Shown here piece after piece: positions 49,890 through 61,279 of a DNA stretch of 64,000 nucleotides. The stretch is from Corythucha ciliata. Lineage: Eukaryota > Arthropoda > Insecta > Hemiptera > Tingidae. The position numbers and the translations under genes were made by a program. Position 1 is the first letter of the stretch; every line of letters starts with the position of its first letter. Location of the stretch: contig CM075937.1 in NCBI GenBank assembly GCA_038030265.1, positions 22,878,001 through 22,942,000 of the forward strand, given 5' to 3'. The notes under the pieces were generated by a model. That model searched no databases, was not told the origin of the DNA, and was given only the letters and a program-made list of their open reading frames with translations.

Positions 49890-51296
49890 AAGACTAAGAA
49901 ACCAATTTATTGGCCGGCCAACGCTGTTCTTCCAAAAAAGAGCTGCACTCCATCCCTTTAAAACAACTCGAACACTCGTCAAATTTTATATTTTCAGACC
50001 CAGCGCGCTTAGAAGAACACAATGGTTACCGGACCCATCAAAATTGCCAAGCCAGGGTCCTGAAAATACGCTTTTGGAACATTTGGGAAATGAGGAGATT
50101 AGTGAACACGAATGAGAAGTAAAGAGAAAGCTCAAATATCAACGTTATAATAATTTAATTTATACTCTTGAGAATTTTTTTAAAATAATTTATATATCAA
50201 CTGAAACAGACAAAAAATACATTATTTTAGGCTTATTAAATTTCATGACTAATTCAACACCGTTTTTTTGTTTACTTTCTACAATTTATGAACACCACTA
50301 GCGAAAGTCTTGTGCGTCAGTTAACAAAAACAAACGTACGGAGCAATTCGTTTTAATTGTTTTCTTTAAATTTCACACAAAAATATGTCCATCTGTTGTT
50401 TTCTGTTTGGTTTCAAAAATATTATATTCAACAGAATAGGCTCATTATTTAACGAAACAGTTTTAGACCATAATTACAAAATAATGAATAGTAAGGCTCC
50501 GTCCTAATAAATACGAACACAAAATAAACGAAACAAAAAAAAAAAAAAAAACTCACTGGAAGATATCACAATCTCGCAAATGCGAATATCCAACACAATG
50601 TGATATAAAATATCGTCGGTGGTGAAAGCAGGGGGTTGGAAATCCGACGTTTAAATAACGTAAGAACCGAAATATATGTATGTATAATAAAAATGAATTG
50701 GTCGTGTATTTTATATTTTCGTACAACCCTATCAGAGAACGATTATTTTGTTGGTAACGACAAAATATGATAAGCGTGGAATCTTCAAGTTTTGGCTTTT
50801 ACTAAATTTCTTCCTACATGGCACCTAAGAATAATTTGCTTTGTGTGTAAAAGAAAAAAAAAGACAACAACCTCTTTTGTATTTTACAAGCTATCTGGAG
50901 AAAATCTATAGACTAGAGTCGATTGCCAAAAGTTGAGGTAATAACCGGAAGTATAATTACATGGAATGTGCGCTCAAAATAGTGTCTAACTAATGTACTT
51001 GAAACAAAAAGTAATAATAATATTTTAATTGTGGTTTAGACCGGGATTTTCATCTTTGTCCGACATTTCGTCCAAGGACTCGAGCGTCATAACTAACAAT
51101 AAATTAATATGTATAACGATAGTACTAATAAATTAACAACAACGAAACACAAACTCTTGAATACGCCTGAAAATGAAACTAAGTATTAACAATTAACAGG
51201 TCTAAAAAAGAATTAAAATGAAAACTACCTGCATCAACGAAATTAAAAATAATAATATTGCACCGAAGTTTCTTCTTTTCTTCTTTAAAGGCCATT
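49890..51296. other. AT-rich stretch downstream of the Ser-rich protein gene
   Basis: Markedly AT-rich from 50.1 kb, free of minisatellite units and G runs. Possibly further 3' UTR of the minus-strand gene if a distal poly(A) site is used; otherwise intergenic. Confidence 0.4.
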
Positions 51297-51302
51297 TTTA
51301 TT
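51297..51302 (-). promoter_or_regulatory. Candidate polyadenylation signal of the Ser-rich protein gene
   Basis: AATAAA on the minus strand about 86 bp after the TGA at 51388. The AT-rich stretch below it contains other weak candidates, so the real 3' end may be further down. Confidence 0.35.
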
Positions 51303-51387
51303 TGTTCAGATATTGTACAGCTTTGTTGCTTTGTTTTGCTCAATATCGCAGGGAGTTTAACGTGTAATATTACCTAGTTTCAATGCC

Positions 51388-53559
51388 TCATATTTTCGGA
51401 AGCGACAAGGTACTGACTGTCTTCATCGGATCGTACGTTGAGCCGCCTGACATCAGTGAGAGAGCGAAGTGGGGCAGGAGTTAGAAGAGTAAAATTTCTC
51501 TCTGTACGGAACCAAACAAAAGAAGAGAAAATTATGGAAAAGGAAAAGGGAAGCCCGGAGGGCTGATGACTATGTTCCGGTAGTTTTTGTTTTAATTGCG
51601 AAGTCCCAGTTTCTTAAAAAACTGTTATGGAGTAATATGCAAAAATGGTTTACCTTTCTAAATACAAATCTGAAGGATGGAATTCGTCGTTATATTATAC
51701 AATTAATCAATTAATTTCAATGGACAAATAATTTGAGGATAATATTCAAGGCTTACCTCTTAGATCACCGCTAGAACGTTGATGGAGCTTGACTGGAAAA
51801 CTTAACTTAGGCGATAATAACGACTTTCCCTGAATATTTTCTGTCGTAAAGAAGCACACGCAGACAAAATTCATGAGCAAGGAAGATCAAATTGCTAACG
51901 AAATGAATAATTACCGTGACAACCTTCGTACTTGCTGTCCTGTCTGGGGGAGACGCTCCGTGACAGAGAGCTGCTATTTTTCCCGTGATCCTTCGTCCGT
52001 AAATATGGTTATTATTACCTTTTGAGCGAAAAAAAAAATGCTTGTGAAAAAAACCCTTACCTGACTAAAGCAATCTCCTTCGTTAGGAAATCGAAACATT
52101 TTAAAATTAGGCGATCTAGGCCACGAAGTCGGCGGTGGTGACCTGATCATGTGCTCGTGAACTTCAGGTAGGCTCAAAGGGTCAGTCTCAAAATCATTTA
52201 AATACTCCTTAAAGATATATAAGAGGGCAAGGAGGGGGGGGGAATCAACAATAGAAAGAGGAAACAACTAAAAAGGAGAATCGCTTTACCTGAGACATAA
52301 GATTAGTGTCGTCCGACTCTGACTCCTCCAGGCTATCGGCCAGGCTTTCGCGACTGGCCAGAACTTGCTGACAAAACAAAGCGCAATATTTTTTCAAAAA
52401 ATCAGTCAAAACAATTTTTATTTGCACTAGCCAACCTTCAGAAAGGGGTTGTCGTGACGTGAAATCCTCAAAGCTTCCATATCCAAATCAATGTCACGAT
52501 TTTTGGCTGGTGTGCTCAAGGCTGGTGAAGTGGGATAGGCCGTGACCATGATGTCCTTAACGGACAGGGTGGATGGAACCCTCGCTACGTTCACCGTGGG
52601 AAAAACTGTAACAAAAAAAAACAAAAAAAAAACAATAGAGCGAGTCACGAACATACAAACAGAGATTTATGGTTTTGAAGGGTGAGGGGGGTTCAACTGT
52701 GCTGCAGAGGAAGTGCGGAAAGGGGAGGCGGTCTCTTCATGATCTGTTTTTTATAACGACCTTACGATGTAAGAGTTTTCAACGACGTCGCCTTCATATT
52801 AGGCTATAAATCGCGTTTCGGGCTCATTCTGGAGAGATGCTGGGTCAATACACCTTCCTTGAATCTGAACCCGTCGGTTGAGAGAAACTCAGTTAAAACC
52901 ACGTGACCAGTGGGTTTTCTCTACTGCCTCTACTATAGGTACTTCAAATGCTCGGATTTAGCTGTAAATTGACAAACAATTTACGCTTGGGTCGTCCATA
53001 AGCTCTGTCCTAAAATTTGAACCCATTCGGTTGAGAGAAACTCGGCAAACTCCGTGATAAGCTTATACGTATACCAGACAGCACTTTTGTGGCCAGGGGT
53101 TTAAATTTAGCACTATAATCTGGTTTTTCGGTCATGGCAAAATGAAAACGACACCATGATGTTTTCCATCTAATGCGAAAAATATTTAAGGGGGGGGGGG
53201 TATGACTTATTCATTACGTAATCGTAGAAGTAGAAACTTTGAAGAGAGGATGTAGTGACTTACTTGCACCCAAGTTTGTACCACCCAAAATATCATAACA
53301 TTTGAATTTTTGTCTGTTTAAACTCCACAAAAAAAAATCATGTGGGGTAGTGGTGATGCCTCAGGGGGTAAATTTGTAAGTTCTAAAACGTAATTTACCT
53401 GGTTGAGCTACTGGTCCTTTATTCATGTCCTTGCTACTCTCGCTGTCCGCTCTTCGTCTTCGAAACAAATTCGTTATAAATTTTATCGGTCTAGACTTCG
53501 TTTCAATACCACAGGCATCGCTATTTTTGGAACTATTCAGCATATTACTGAAATATCTC
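51388..53559 (-). CDS. Unrecognised Ser-rich, probably disordered protein, seven or more exons
   Basis: I do not recognise this protein. Seven exons join in one open frame with GT-AG borders and matching phases: 53559-53399, 52605-52436, 52367-52290, 52207-52061, 51939-51915, 51792-51757, 51446-51388, ending in TGA. From the ATG at 53543 this gives 219 aa. An upstream exon ending at 53618 (donor GTAGTG) joins in phase and would add residues reading GLSLRRYFSNML, so 53543 may not be the true start; I could not find the first exon. Visible: a basic patch RRRRADSES (possible basophilic-kinase site), an acidic/Ser stretch SLADSLEESESDD, a Pro-rich stretch RSPPPTSWPRSP, and the C-terminus TVSTLSLPKI. 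No membrane segment or catalytic motif. It could be the cytoplasmic tail of a larger protein. The gene is divergent from SLC35G. Confidence 0.6.
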
Positions 53560-53618
53560 CTAAAAATAAACAAAATCATACTTTTTTGTTATTTGACGGT
53601 AGTAAATAAGACACTACC

Positions 53619-54358
53619 TCAATGAAAGGCCATTGTTGTTGTTCAAGCCGGGCTGTTTTGCCTCTTCCTTCAGGTTTTATGGTTAAACTGAATTATAAAA
53701 TGTGAATAAAAGGGTCGAAGGGCATGTTCCAATAATAACTTTGGCTTATCTGAAATAAAAAGGAAAGTATTAAGGGTATCCACTTTGTAAAATTATTAAA
53801 AAGGGGAGAAGGGGTGGAAAGCGGGGGTGGTTGATATCACGGGCGCCTCTTTCTGGCAAATCAATAAAAAGGGGTAATTTCGTTCGTGTTACTAGAAATT
53901 GTTTTTGACTTTGAAATAACATTTTTTTTATGTCGAAAACTAAATTCGAGAATAAGAATGAGACAAGGAGTAGCAGACCCTTGGAAAAGTAAACGTTCAA
54001 CGAAAACGTTATAGGGCGTTTTTGTTGAGTGCTCTTTTAATCGAAAGCGTTGTCCGTAACTCTCTAACTAGGCGGGGAGCAGGTATGACCGTGAAAAAAT
54101 GTAGACAAAAAGGGAAAGTAGTCGATTTTATTGCAGGAAATATTGTCATTTAATTGAATAAATGATCGTAAAACGGAACTTAAGATCAAAAGAGTTTTCC
54201 CCTACCCCCCTCATCCAGAAATAACGTTCGAAGCGTTACGACAAAAAATCGGGTCATGACCCAGACCAGCTGAGGCCCTCATAATCACTCCCACAACATG
54301 TGAATTTGTGAAAGTTTTTAGTCCCTCAGCGAGTTCCCACATTTCGTATTTCATTTTG
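53619..54358. other. Spacer between divergent genes
   Basis: The first exon and promoter of the minus-strand gene should be here or beyond; I could not identify them. The right end carries the TATA-like element of the SLC35G gene. Confidence 0.4.
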
Positions 54359-54387
54359 TATAAAAACAAAAACAAAAAACTTGTGGA

Positions 54388-55431
54388 ATGATGGGGGACC
54401 TCGACGAACGCGTTGAAATGCAAGTGCTTGTCGACGAAGACGGGACGGGTGGCTATGTCGGCAAGACGGTGCGTCGTCGACAAGTGACGCGAAACCCTTA
54501 CCTTGGCATCATTCTGGCAACGCTGTCGACAGTATTTTTCTCCTGTTGCTCGGTCATCGTGAAATGGATGGTGGACGTCGATCCGATGGAGTTAGCCGCT
54601 TTTCGATTCGTCGGCGTTCTTCTTCCGTCGATTCCAATTGCCGTTTGGAGGCGAGAGAATGTTTTTCCTAAAGGAAAACGAATATTATTGATATTGAGAT
54701 CGTTTGTAGGTACAACGGGGTTAATGTTAAGTTTTTACGCTTTTAGACACATGCCATTAGCTGATGCGTCTGTAATAGTCTTCAGCGTCCCTGTTTTTGT
54801 AGCTATTTTCGCTTGTGTCTTCTTGAAAGAGCCTTGCGACGCTTTCAGTATTTTAACAATTTGTCTCACGCTGACTGGTGTCGTCCTCATCACACGACCA
54901 ACTTCAATATTCGGCGCTTCAGTGCCGAGCCTTGGAGCCGATTCAGAGGTTAGTTCCGACGTCTGGGGTGGTGTTTCAGCTTTTGCTTCGACTCTGTTCG
55001 GAGCCAACGCTTACATTCTTCTCAGAGTCCTGAAGGGTATCCATTTCTCAGTCATTATGATCAATTTCGGCGCATTCGCACTCCTGGAAACACTGTTCGT
55101 CTCGTGGATTCTCGGTGTGCTCTGCCTACCACGGTGCGGCCTCGATCGCCTTCTCATCGTTGCCCTGGGTGCGTTCAGTTTCACCGGTCAAATCCTTCTC
55201 ACCATAGCCCTACAGCTCGAACAGGCCGGTCCAGTCTCCATCGCCCGGTCGGCCGACATTGTTTTCGCCTTCATCTGGCAAATTCTCTTCTTCGGCGAGT
55301 CACCCAACGTCTACAGTATTCTAGGCGCGTTTTTCGTCACAAGCTCGGTTATGCTCATTGGTCTGAGGAAGTGGGTTCGAGGACTCCCTGACAATGCACC
55401 CTTCAAAAACGCGTTTAGAATGCTCACGTAA
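54388..55431 (+). CDS. SLC35G-type drug/metabolite (EamA) transporter, intronless
   Basis: 347-aa multi-pass membrane protein of the drug/metabolite transporter superfamily, most like solute carrier 35 member G. These act in secretory or plasma membranes; the substrate is not firmly known. Seen: a charged N-terminus of about 35 aa, then about ten hydrophobic segments in two EamA halves (roughly 38-170 and 188-330). Family-typical stretches are ELAAFRFVGVLLPS in the first half, ADASVIVFSVPVFVAIF, and RSADIVFAFIWQILFFGE in the second half; the tail is basic. There are two consecutive ATGs at 54388 and 54391, and either could be used. A TATAAAAA-like element at about 54359 lies only 29 bp upstream, so if used the 5' UTR would be almost absent. 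A single exon, with an A18 tract 79 bp after the stop and no AATAAA between, raises the possibility of a retrocopy. It is convergent with the ING gene. Confidence 0.9.
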   Translation: MMGDLDERVEMQVLVDEDGTGGYVGKTVRRRQVTRNPYLGIILATLSTVFFSCCSVIVKWMVDVDPMELAAFRFVGVLLPSIPIAVWRRENVFPKGKRILLILRSFVGTTGLMLSFYAFRHMPLADASVIVFSVPVFVAIFACVFLKEPCDAFSILTICLTLTGVVLITRPTSIFGASVPSLGADSEVSSDVWGGVSAFASTLFGANAYILLRVLKGIHFSVIMINFGAFALLETLFVSWILGVLCLPRCGLDRLLIVALGAFSFTGQILLTIALQLEQAGPVSIARSADIVFAFIWQILFFGESPNVYSILGAFFVTSSVMLIGLRKWVRGLPDNAPFKNAFRMLT

Positions 55432-56076
55432 AACCTCGTTTTATTCACGCAAAGGACACACGGGTGCCTTAACACGCTATCCATGACCCTCACAATCACG
55501 CATACCTTTAAAAAAAAAAAAAAAAAAGTGCCTTCTTCGCACTTTCAAGGACTCACACACACACACACTCGGTACTACCGAGTTACTTTCGCTTCCTGAA
55601 ACGCTAGTCCCAACAACACCTCTAGTCTTAAGCTGTTAGAAAAACATCGGTCAAACAATTTATTTTTAGCCAAAATTCCACACAAATTGATGGTACATTC
55701 AATGATCCCTATTCCGCTTTCCCCGGTGCCAAAAATATTCACCAGTATTATAAGCTTGTCTTCCTAGTTGTAGATCTCAACATTAGTTCAACAACGAACG
55801 CTAATCCACCAAAGCAGTAGGGTAATTACGATGTGGGGGGGGGGGAGAGTACAGGGGACCACTTAACGAATGGAATGGCACAATTAAAGGCCTAAAACTG
55901 ATATTTTCGTCGATGTGTTTTTCTTTTAGTCTCTTTTACCGAAGTGCAATATTGTTTTTATTGTTAGCGGCCCCAAACTGATAAAACACTAGCAGCTCTC
56001 TCATTTTATATCTATGGCAATGACGCGAAGAGAGGGGGAGAGAAGTTTGTGTCTCATCAGCTTGGACTGGCGAGTG
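55432..56076. other. Spacer between convergent SLC35G and ING genes
   Basis: Holds the A18 tract, a (CA)n stretch at about 55555 and a G11 run at 55835. No gene. Confidence 0.5.
55510..55527 (+). repeat. A18 tract downstream of the SLC35G gene
   Basis: Eighteen consecutive A residues start 79 bp after the SLC35G stop codon. It could be a fossil poly(A) tail of a retroposed gene or a chance homopolymer; long A and G tracts are common in this window. Confidence 0.6.
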
Positions 56077-56096
56077 TTTATTTTATTTTATTTATT
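56077..56096 (-). promoter_or_regulatory. Polyadenylation signals of the ING gene
   Basis: Overlapping AATAAA motifs on the minus strand, 140-160 bp after the ING stop, within a T-rich stretch on the plus strand. Good position for the ING 3' end. Confidence 0.5.
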
Positions 56097-56237
56097 GAAT
56101 GAAAAAAATAATGTGATAAATAGACTGTACGGCTTTAGTCCTGTTTTTATGAATGATGTCAAGGTCAATGAGAAAAAAAAATGTATGTACTTATTAGGGA
56201 TGCTTACAAAACTGAATAAATAAAATGTTACAGGTTA

Positions 56238-59200
56238 CTAAGCCTTTTCTTCTTTTTCCTTATTGTATCTTTCGAGTTCTTTCAAAAACTGAGATTTTGG
56301 TTTCATGACGTTGGGACGATCACCGCGACACTTCGGACAAAACCACTTGCCTTTAGGCTTAGTTGTAAGCGATACGCACACAAAATGAAACCATTCAATG
56401 GGGCACAGATCGTTGTCACACAGAATCATCTCTCCGTACGAGATCTGGTCGCACAGGCAGTAGGTGGGCTCGTCGATTTCATGCAGCGGCAATTCCTCCT
56501 CGCGCGGTGGACTCTCCTCCCTCTGGCGACATTTCCTCTTCTTTTTCTTTCCCGCTCCAGCGTTTGACCCTGACCCCTTGTTGGCACCGGTCGATCCACC
56601 ACCACCACTCGTCGCCTGTTTATTCGACGAACCCGACGAATTGTTCAAACCACCGACTGACCCTCGCGTCTCAATTGGACTCGACTCGATTGGATCCAAA
56701 TCGGCGCGAGTTCGTCGAGCTCGTTTACTGGCTCGCTCGTTGTTGGTCGATCCACCGCCACCGCCGCCGGAAATATTCCCGGAGTTACCGCCACCGTTGC
56801 CCGCGTTACCGCCGCCATTCGTTCCGTTCTGTTTGTCGGTGGATGAATTACCGCCGAGTCCGCTCAAACCGCCGCTACCACCAAGTGCTGAACTATTGCC
56901 GGCATTTGGAGTCAGTCCTCCGATGCCACCACCACTTCCACCGCCGACTGTGTTGAGAGTCTGGCTTGACGACGAACCATCTTTTGCGGAGTCTTTCATC
57001 GCATCACTGGACTCGTTGTCTTTGAAAAAATCTGAAAAATTTTAATAAAGACAATTTCAAACTCAATTCATTCATTATAGTTACTAAGCCGAAAAATGTT
57101 TCTTTATCACGTTTTGCACAAGAAATCCAAGTTACTCACCAATATTCGTTTTCTACGGCTAACACAGTGTCTTAAAATTAGTTGAAATGACACGAAAAAT
57201 CACCCTCCAGGCCTAAATTGTGAGTTTTCAGCGAATGTTGCGAGTTTTTAAAAAAATACCGGGCCTTACTGTGTGAGTGTGGAAGTGCGCACACTACGAC
57301 GATTCTGAATCGGCCGACGAAAATGTTTGATGGGTTTCACGATTCTCTTTAAACTATGATCCTTTTGGCTCTGTCAGCACAACCTGACTAAACTATCGAC
57401 CGACGAAAGTCTGCAATACGTGGGAACTCTAAATTGTCGACCTATGAGGGTATAAATCTGATTCTGTGAATAATGCGAAAGGGCTGAGTAAATTGGCAGT
57501 TCCCGTCCTTGAAGCCAAGTTCCAAAAGTTTCATGACCAAATAGTCGGTGACCGGAGGCCAAGCTGGAAGTTGGTGAGGGCGAGGGGGGTAGTCCACAAG
57601 TTCTTGGCAGCTTGAAGAGTTTATAAGCAAAATTATGCCTTTTCAAACTCAACCTCTTCAACCTTTTCTGTGGCTAAATCGAGACCGTCTCGAGCAATTA
57701 AAGGGATTGCCAAGGGTTTAAACGATTTTGTGTACTAAATACGATTTTGTAATTGACGTTTAAGCTGTTAAGCTCAGCTAAGGGCTAAACAGTTACTAGA
57801 CAGTTAAACCAACGTGGTCGAGAGGTTTCATGATGAAAATTCCACTAGTAAGACCAGGCTCGATCACACGGTTTTAAGGTCCTGTTTAACGCTAAGCTGA
57901 GCATAAGAGCTTGAACCACAATCAGAAATAAGTGTTTTCAATACAAAATCGTTTCAACCCTCACCCTCGCTTTAACGGACATAGTCGACTCTGCTCCTAA
58001 TGATTATGTTATGGTGTGAATTGTCCATTTTGCAACCGGAAATCGGATAGAGCTATCAGTACCAGGGGACAGAGTGTATGTTTCCCGTCAGTTTCTGGGG
58101 GATTCACTGAGAGCTGTACGTAATACTCCGGGTTTGGCCAGTTCGGGGGGGGGGGGGTTCTCATTCTGAGAAGCGAGTCTGGAATAAATTCGGAAGGTTT
58201 TCAGTAGCGAGATCACCGAAATTGAGCTTTGAATGAACCAAAAATCCAAGAAAATTGGTTTCAAAAGTCCGAATTATCGCGAAATTAGGGCTTGAATGAG
58301 CCAAGCCCATGGAACTTAGTGTTTAAAAGAATTAAATTACATGAGATTGGAATTTTAACGAGTCGAATCAGCAAAAATTGGTTTTGAAAAATCGATAATT
58401 CACGAAACTGAGGCTTGTGAGAGCCAAAATTAAGAAATTTGGGTTTGCAATAAGCCAAATCCTGGAATTAGCTTTTTGAAAGAGCTGCATTCGTTTTTCG
58501 AACAAACGAAAACTGAGAAACTGTTTCTAGAAAGAGCTTTGGTTTTCGAAAGAATGTAAAAACGCGAAATTAGGATTAGAAATGCCCAAATTCCGTGAAT
58601 TTGGGTAAGAAAAAGAGAAAACCCGGGGCAAATTTATGGGTGAAAGAGCCAAAATCACGGAATTTAGTTTTTGAAACAGCAAACATAGTACGTGAAATTG
58701 GTGTGTAAAGGTGTAAAATCCGCGAAATTGGGTTACAAACCTAATGCGGAGTGAAAATCCGCAAAACTCTGGGTTCGTGAAAACCAAATTGACGGTTTCG
58801 AATGAGTCAAAGTCCAAGAATTTGGTTTTAGAAGGAGCAAATTTAGTATTGTGAATGAATTGGCCAAACGTGCAAAACGGATTCAGTAAGACCTAAAACC
58901 GCAAAACTTTATTTTTTAAAAAGCGTGAAAATTCGCGAAATTGAGGTTTGAAATAACACAAATCTGTGAAATTGTGTGAAAGAGCGAAAATTTCCGGCGA
59001 AATTGTGTTTTGAAAAAGCCCAAGTCACGATATTTGTTTTTCGTCGGTCGTTTATCGCCAAACAAAGATCGAATGCCATGAAATTTGGTTTTTCCTGAGA
59101 AGGCAAGTCTATGAAATATCCGGGGAATCGAGTCAGGCAGCAGACCTAGCTCACCAGGGCTGATGAGAAGCATGAGGGCGAAATGGGGACGGGAGTGCAG

Positions 59201-59902
59201 TCTTCAGCATTCCTTCTGTACCCCCCGCATCAGTAGGCTAAATTACGTCGTTCCTACTCGTTCCGAAACGACCTGATGTGTGACGTTTTAATGGCTCAAC
59301 CACGGCACTAAGCGTGATGACCGCCTGTGTAGCTGTTGGTTTTTCGTTCGATTGTGTAGGGTTATGGGAAAGCTCACACAGTGGGCAAACCAGTCATTGG
59401 AATACATCGAATCTACAATAACACCTCAGCTAAACACGTTGCCCTGCTTAGAATGGGCTTTTAAGGAAAGCCTCGAGGCCGATTAATAGAGAGACTTACC
59501 CAAATTACGAAGATCGTGGTCCAAAGAGCGATACTTGTAGTCTATAAAGTCGTTGATTTGCTGTCCAATCTCAACCTTTTCATCGCCGAGCTCTTGAATT
59601 TTAATCAGCGTCTTTTCCAGTTTCAACAGCGTCCGTCGTCGGTTGTTGATGTCACCATCTTCTTTCTCGAGCACCTCACGATGACCGGCGATATCGTTCA
59701 TATAGTCTGAACCAATTAAAAATTAGTTCGACCGTGGAATTTACCGTAAAAACTTGAGCGAATACTCACTCATATAGGCAATTTCAATTTCATGGAATCG
59801 AGTGACGAACCTCTGGATGTCCTGTGGCAGATTCTCGACGAAATCCAAGTAGTTTTCAACGTACGCCGTCGTGGCGACGTTGTCAGAGTACGCCTGACTC
59901 AT
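56238..59902 (-). CDS. ING1/2-type inhibitor of growth protein (PHD reader), 3 exons
   Basis: Nuclear subunit of histone deacetylase/acetyltransferase complexes; the PHD finger of this family binds H3K4me3. Exons: 59902-59770 (starts MSQAYSDN), 59706-59500, 57031-56238; total 1134 nt, 377 aa, phases consistent. Residues about 10-113 are the helical ING domain ([36 protein letters not shown]). Residues about 125-290 are low complexity: Gly/Asn/Ser runs, one basic patch (KRARRTR, possible NLS) and a second KKKKRKCR. The PHD at about 301-350 begins [18 protein letters not shown] and keeps the C4HC3 ligands and the aromatic-cage Tyr (SYGEM) and Trp (EWFHF). The C-terminus [13 protein letters not shown] resembles the polybasic region of ING1/2. 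Intron 2 (2.47 kb) holds a family IV minisatellite. AATAAA motifs on this strand occur at 56077-56096. Confidence 0.93.
58170..59110 (-). repeat. Family IV minisatellite, inverted, in ING intron 2
   Basis: Units of about 36-40 bp such as gcgaaattgaggtttgaaat and aagagccaaaatc are the reverse complement of family IV. The whole array lies within the second ING intron. Confidence 0.75.
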
Positions 59903-61279
59903 TCAATTCTTTGAAACGACAGACTCTTCTCATGCACGAACGAAGGAATCCAGATGGGGAGAAAATTCGTCAAATTCAGCAGGAAACGATATGCCTTCAC
60001 AAAAGAAATCCAAACAAACTGGTGGAAAGGGAAACCTCTTCAGGAAAACCCGCACTTCTCCAATGGGAAGGTTATACTGCAGAAGGTTACGATGCCAAAA
60101 CGTCAGTGGGGGGAGTTTGTTGACAAGTGTGAGGAATGGTGCCAGGAATTTCGTAAGATCGGCCTTTTGGTAATTATTTTTGCTCATTACGTTTGATTAC
60201 ATCATTTTTCGCTTTACCCTGCGAGAAAATTTTTGTTAAATCCAAATTAAGACGTAAGACTGGGACTTGGAAACTGGTCGTGCTGGCTGGCCTGTCGTCT
60301 CAGCCAGGTGCTCATTAAGGTAGTTCATTCCCGGAGGCGAATATTAGAATGTCCTTGTCTCAGCGATACCCCCTCCCACCTGAGAAACTTCATTAAAAAC
60401 TTGTTGACTCGTTCAACATGGACTGTGATCATGGTTGCCCCATTGATGCTCGGATGGGAGGTACGGGTACGGGGCACCTTTCCACTTTATTTGTTCGCTG
60501 CCTGGCCAATTTCCGTCTAACTCTGCATCGAGGATGGAATGCAATAATACATCCCCTCTGACCTCAGCGATGGATTCGACGGAGAGGGAGTGAGCGCTCC
60601 TTGGTGGCTCTAGAAATGAATCCAAAAATCAGGCTTGCCTTGGTATTCTCAGATTGTAGGGCGAGGTAGAAAGCGGGTGCTGTCCGAATTGTAAAAAAAT
60701 AACTCGTATTTTAGTTTTCGGCCAAACCCCCTCTGATGGGGCAGCCACAAGATGTCAAACCTTCTTAAGTCGTGTCGTACGTTCTTCATAGTCGATGAAA
60801 GCACCAGTGCCACGGTGCTTCTGTGTGTTGGTACGTCGCGTCGGTCTCCAGTCTCCACCTTCCTTTCTGATCTTTGGATGTCTCTCTTTTTTTTAGGGTG
60901 ACCAGAAGTAAAAATGGTTTGGCCTGGCACGAAAAAGTAGAACGGTTGCGACGAAAAGTATAGGACGTCTAAAAAAACGGCTAATCGGCGATGATCAGTT
61001 TGAAGTTTAAATTGTTGTTTACTTGACTAGAGAGTCGTGCTCGTGTGTGCTAGCAATGTAACGGTTGCAGTGGCGTAATAAAGTGAGCGAGCACCCAAGG
61101 TGCAGCGTCTCCCTACCTAACCAAACCTAAACCAGCGCAATATTTTAGAGAAGGGGTTCTGAACTTTTAATGTACGGATTCCGTCAATCATTGGAACAGT
61201 AGCTGACCGAAATGCGATTGCAAATTGCAATGCAAAGGGCTAGGTGCACGCCCACACGACCACTTTACCGCTTCTGTTT
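59903..61279. other. Spacer upstream of ING and RalBP1
   Basis: Shared upstream region of the divergent ING and RalBP1 genes. Overlapping short frames at 59.9-60.2 kb on both strands are not convincing. No element recognised. Confidence 0.45.

Noticed and set aside
52866..53060. Two copies of a gaaccc-ttcggttgagagaaactc word 162 bp apart in an intron
   Set aside because: A short, diverged direct repeat with no further structure.
54735..55007. Minus-strand frame within SLC35G
   Set aside because: Shadow of the transporter gene in another frame.
56464..57045. 193-codon Pro-rich open frame on the plus strand
   Set aside because: It is the antisense of the Gly/Ser-rich ING linker.
59824..60196. 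Frames on the plus strand opposite ING exon 1
   Set aside because: They overlap the coding exon in antisense and contain no recognisable domain.
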